The notes beneath the pieces were generated by a model, which was not told the DNA's origin, did not search any database, and was given only the letters and a program-made list of their open reading frames with translations. Source: Paludibacteraceae bacterium (GTDB lineage: Bacteria; Bacteroidota; Bacteroidia; Bacteroidales; Paludibacteraceae). Taken from it: a DNA stretch of 7,018 bases. The stretch covers positions 1 through 7,018 of the forward strand of contig JALNVE010000171.1 of NCBI GenBank assembly GCA_023227695.1, given 5' to 3'. Position 1 is the first letter of the stretch. Every line of letters starts with the position of its first letter. A program made the position numbers and the translations under genes. Shown in pieces: positions 6,641-7,018 of the stretch.

Positions 6641-6648
6641 CAAAAATA
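6641..6648 (-). promoter_or_regulatory. Candidate -7 box for aguB
   Basis: The minus strand reads TATTTTTG, matching TAnnTTTG, 25 bases before the GTG start. A good TTTG at -33 is missing; TCTG at 6668-6665, with 16 bases between, is the nearest. It may drive aguB and possibly obg and pgeF by read-through. The region is AT-rich, so a chance match is possible. Confidence 0.35.
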
Positions 6649-6762
6649 ATAAATATTTGCGTAACAGACCGATAGGGAGTGACTGAAAACGATTAAAACT
6701 AAATGCTTTGAACACGAATTTAGAATAATTTAATTTTTTTATTTTCAATTTGTTGTATTTCA

Positions 6763-6930
6763 AAAAGGGCGACGATTGATTTTGCACGCCAGAGGCCTGC
6801 TTTTACTAGGAAATGGCAAGATGCTCTGCCGAACGGCAGATTCGCTACGCACTACAAGAAACGATTTGCCGAAAGATTTGCACGCTACTCCGAACAAAGG
6901 GGTCAGTAGAAATTTAGTGGGGAAAAGCAT
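6763..6930. repeat. Probable dispersed repeat, compositionally distinct block
   Basis: This block is clearly more GC-rich than the AT-rich DNA on its left, with a sharp edge near AAAAAGGGCGACG. It contains a near-perfect palindrome (TCTGCCG at 6825-6831, AA, CGGCAGA at 6834-6840) and the near-repeats GATTTTGCACGC (6778-6789), GATTTGCCG (6863-6871) and GATTTGCACGC (6875-6885). Several frames on both strands stay open through most of it. One on the minus strand (6760-6930, 56 residues, beginning MLFPTKFLLTPLFG and ending INRRPF) starts with ATG but has no recognisable domain. Peptides from these frames resemble, from memory, short hypothetical proteins annotated many times in Bacteroidales, which is what a multi-copy non-coding repeat would produce. 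No copy can be compared inside this window. Confidence 0.4.
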
Positions 6931-6952
6931 AAATATTGGCGATACGGAATAG

Positions 6953-7018
6953 GAAGAACTTCTTATCTACGACCCCACGCAGATTAGCCCTGAAAAGTTT
7001 GATTTTCGCATTGAAAGA
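6953..7018 (+). pseudogene. Short open frame running off the right edge, possible gene remnant
   Basis: The 22 codons after the TAG at 6950-6952 read EELLIYDPTQISPEKF and on to the edge, with codon use and residue mix that look protein-like. There is no ATG, GTG or TTG in it, so it cannot be the start of an intact gene as seen. The opposite strand is also open over the same bases (ending RIANIYAFPH at about 6916). I do not recognise either peptide. It could be a broken 5' end, part of the repeat, or chance. Confidence 0.2.

Larger units (their letters stand above)
6616..7018. other. 403-base region without a convincing gene at the right end
   Basis: The first part, to about 6760, is very AT-rich and includes the aguB leader. 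From about 6763 to 6930 composition changes to a GC-richer repeat-like block. From 6953 to the edge there is a short open plus-strand frame. I see no tRNA, no transposase motif and no complete gene. Confidence 0.6.

Noticed and set aside
6760..6930. Minus-strand 56-codon ORF starting ATG as a small protein or toxin
   Set aside because: Other frames across the same bases are also largely open and the block looks like a repeat; there is no promoter-like box, partner gene or recognisable motif. It is kept only as part of the repeat description.

Overview
The window looks like chromosomal DNA from a Bacteroidales bacterium, probably Prevotella or Bacteroides type. The evidence is the gene families present, the near absence of Shine-Dalgarno sites, TAnnTTTG-type promoter boxes, AT-rich spacers, a lipoprotein built from 26-residue surface repeats, and an Obg GTPase with a Bacteroidetes-like SKSD base motif and acidic tail. 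Species cannot be fixed from the sequence alone.

Layout, left to right. Positions 1-1082 (minus) hold the N-terminal 360 residues of an NfeD-family membrane serine protease whose 3' end lies outside the window. A 394-base AT-rich divergent spacer carries candidate promoters in both directions. Positions 1477-1884 (plus) encode a short HPPK/FolK-like protein. It converges, with 39 bases between stop codons, on a minus-strand gene (1924-3495) for a probable lipoprotein with two copies of a module made of a beta-rich head plus 26-residue repeats. A 249-base spacer with overlapping inverted repeats follows. Then come three minus-strand housekeeping genes transcribed right to left: aguB (N-carbamoylputrescine amidase, 5740-6615), obg (4542-5642) and pgeF (3745-4527). 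obg and pgeF are 14 bases apart and probably co-transcribed. The right end (6616-7018) has no convincing gene. It holds an AT-rich aguB leader, then a sharply bounded, more GC-rich block (about 6763-6930) that looks like a dispersed repeat, then a short open frame running off the edge.

Functionally the genes are mostly unrelated housekeeping: membrane protein quality control (NfeD), folate synthesis (FolK), cell-wall or purine metabolite repair (PgeF), ribosome assembly (Obg) and polyamine synthesis (AguB). The accessory elements are the AT-rich repeat lipoprotein and the two repeat-like intergenic blocks. I see no defence system, CRISPR array, complete insertion sequence, tRNA or rRNA, and no clear new multi-gene system. 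The duplicated-module lipoprotein and the 6763-6930 block are the most worthwhile leads.
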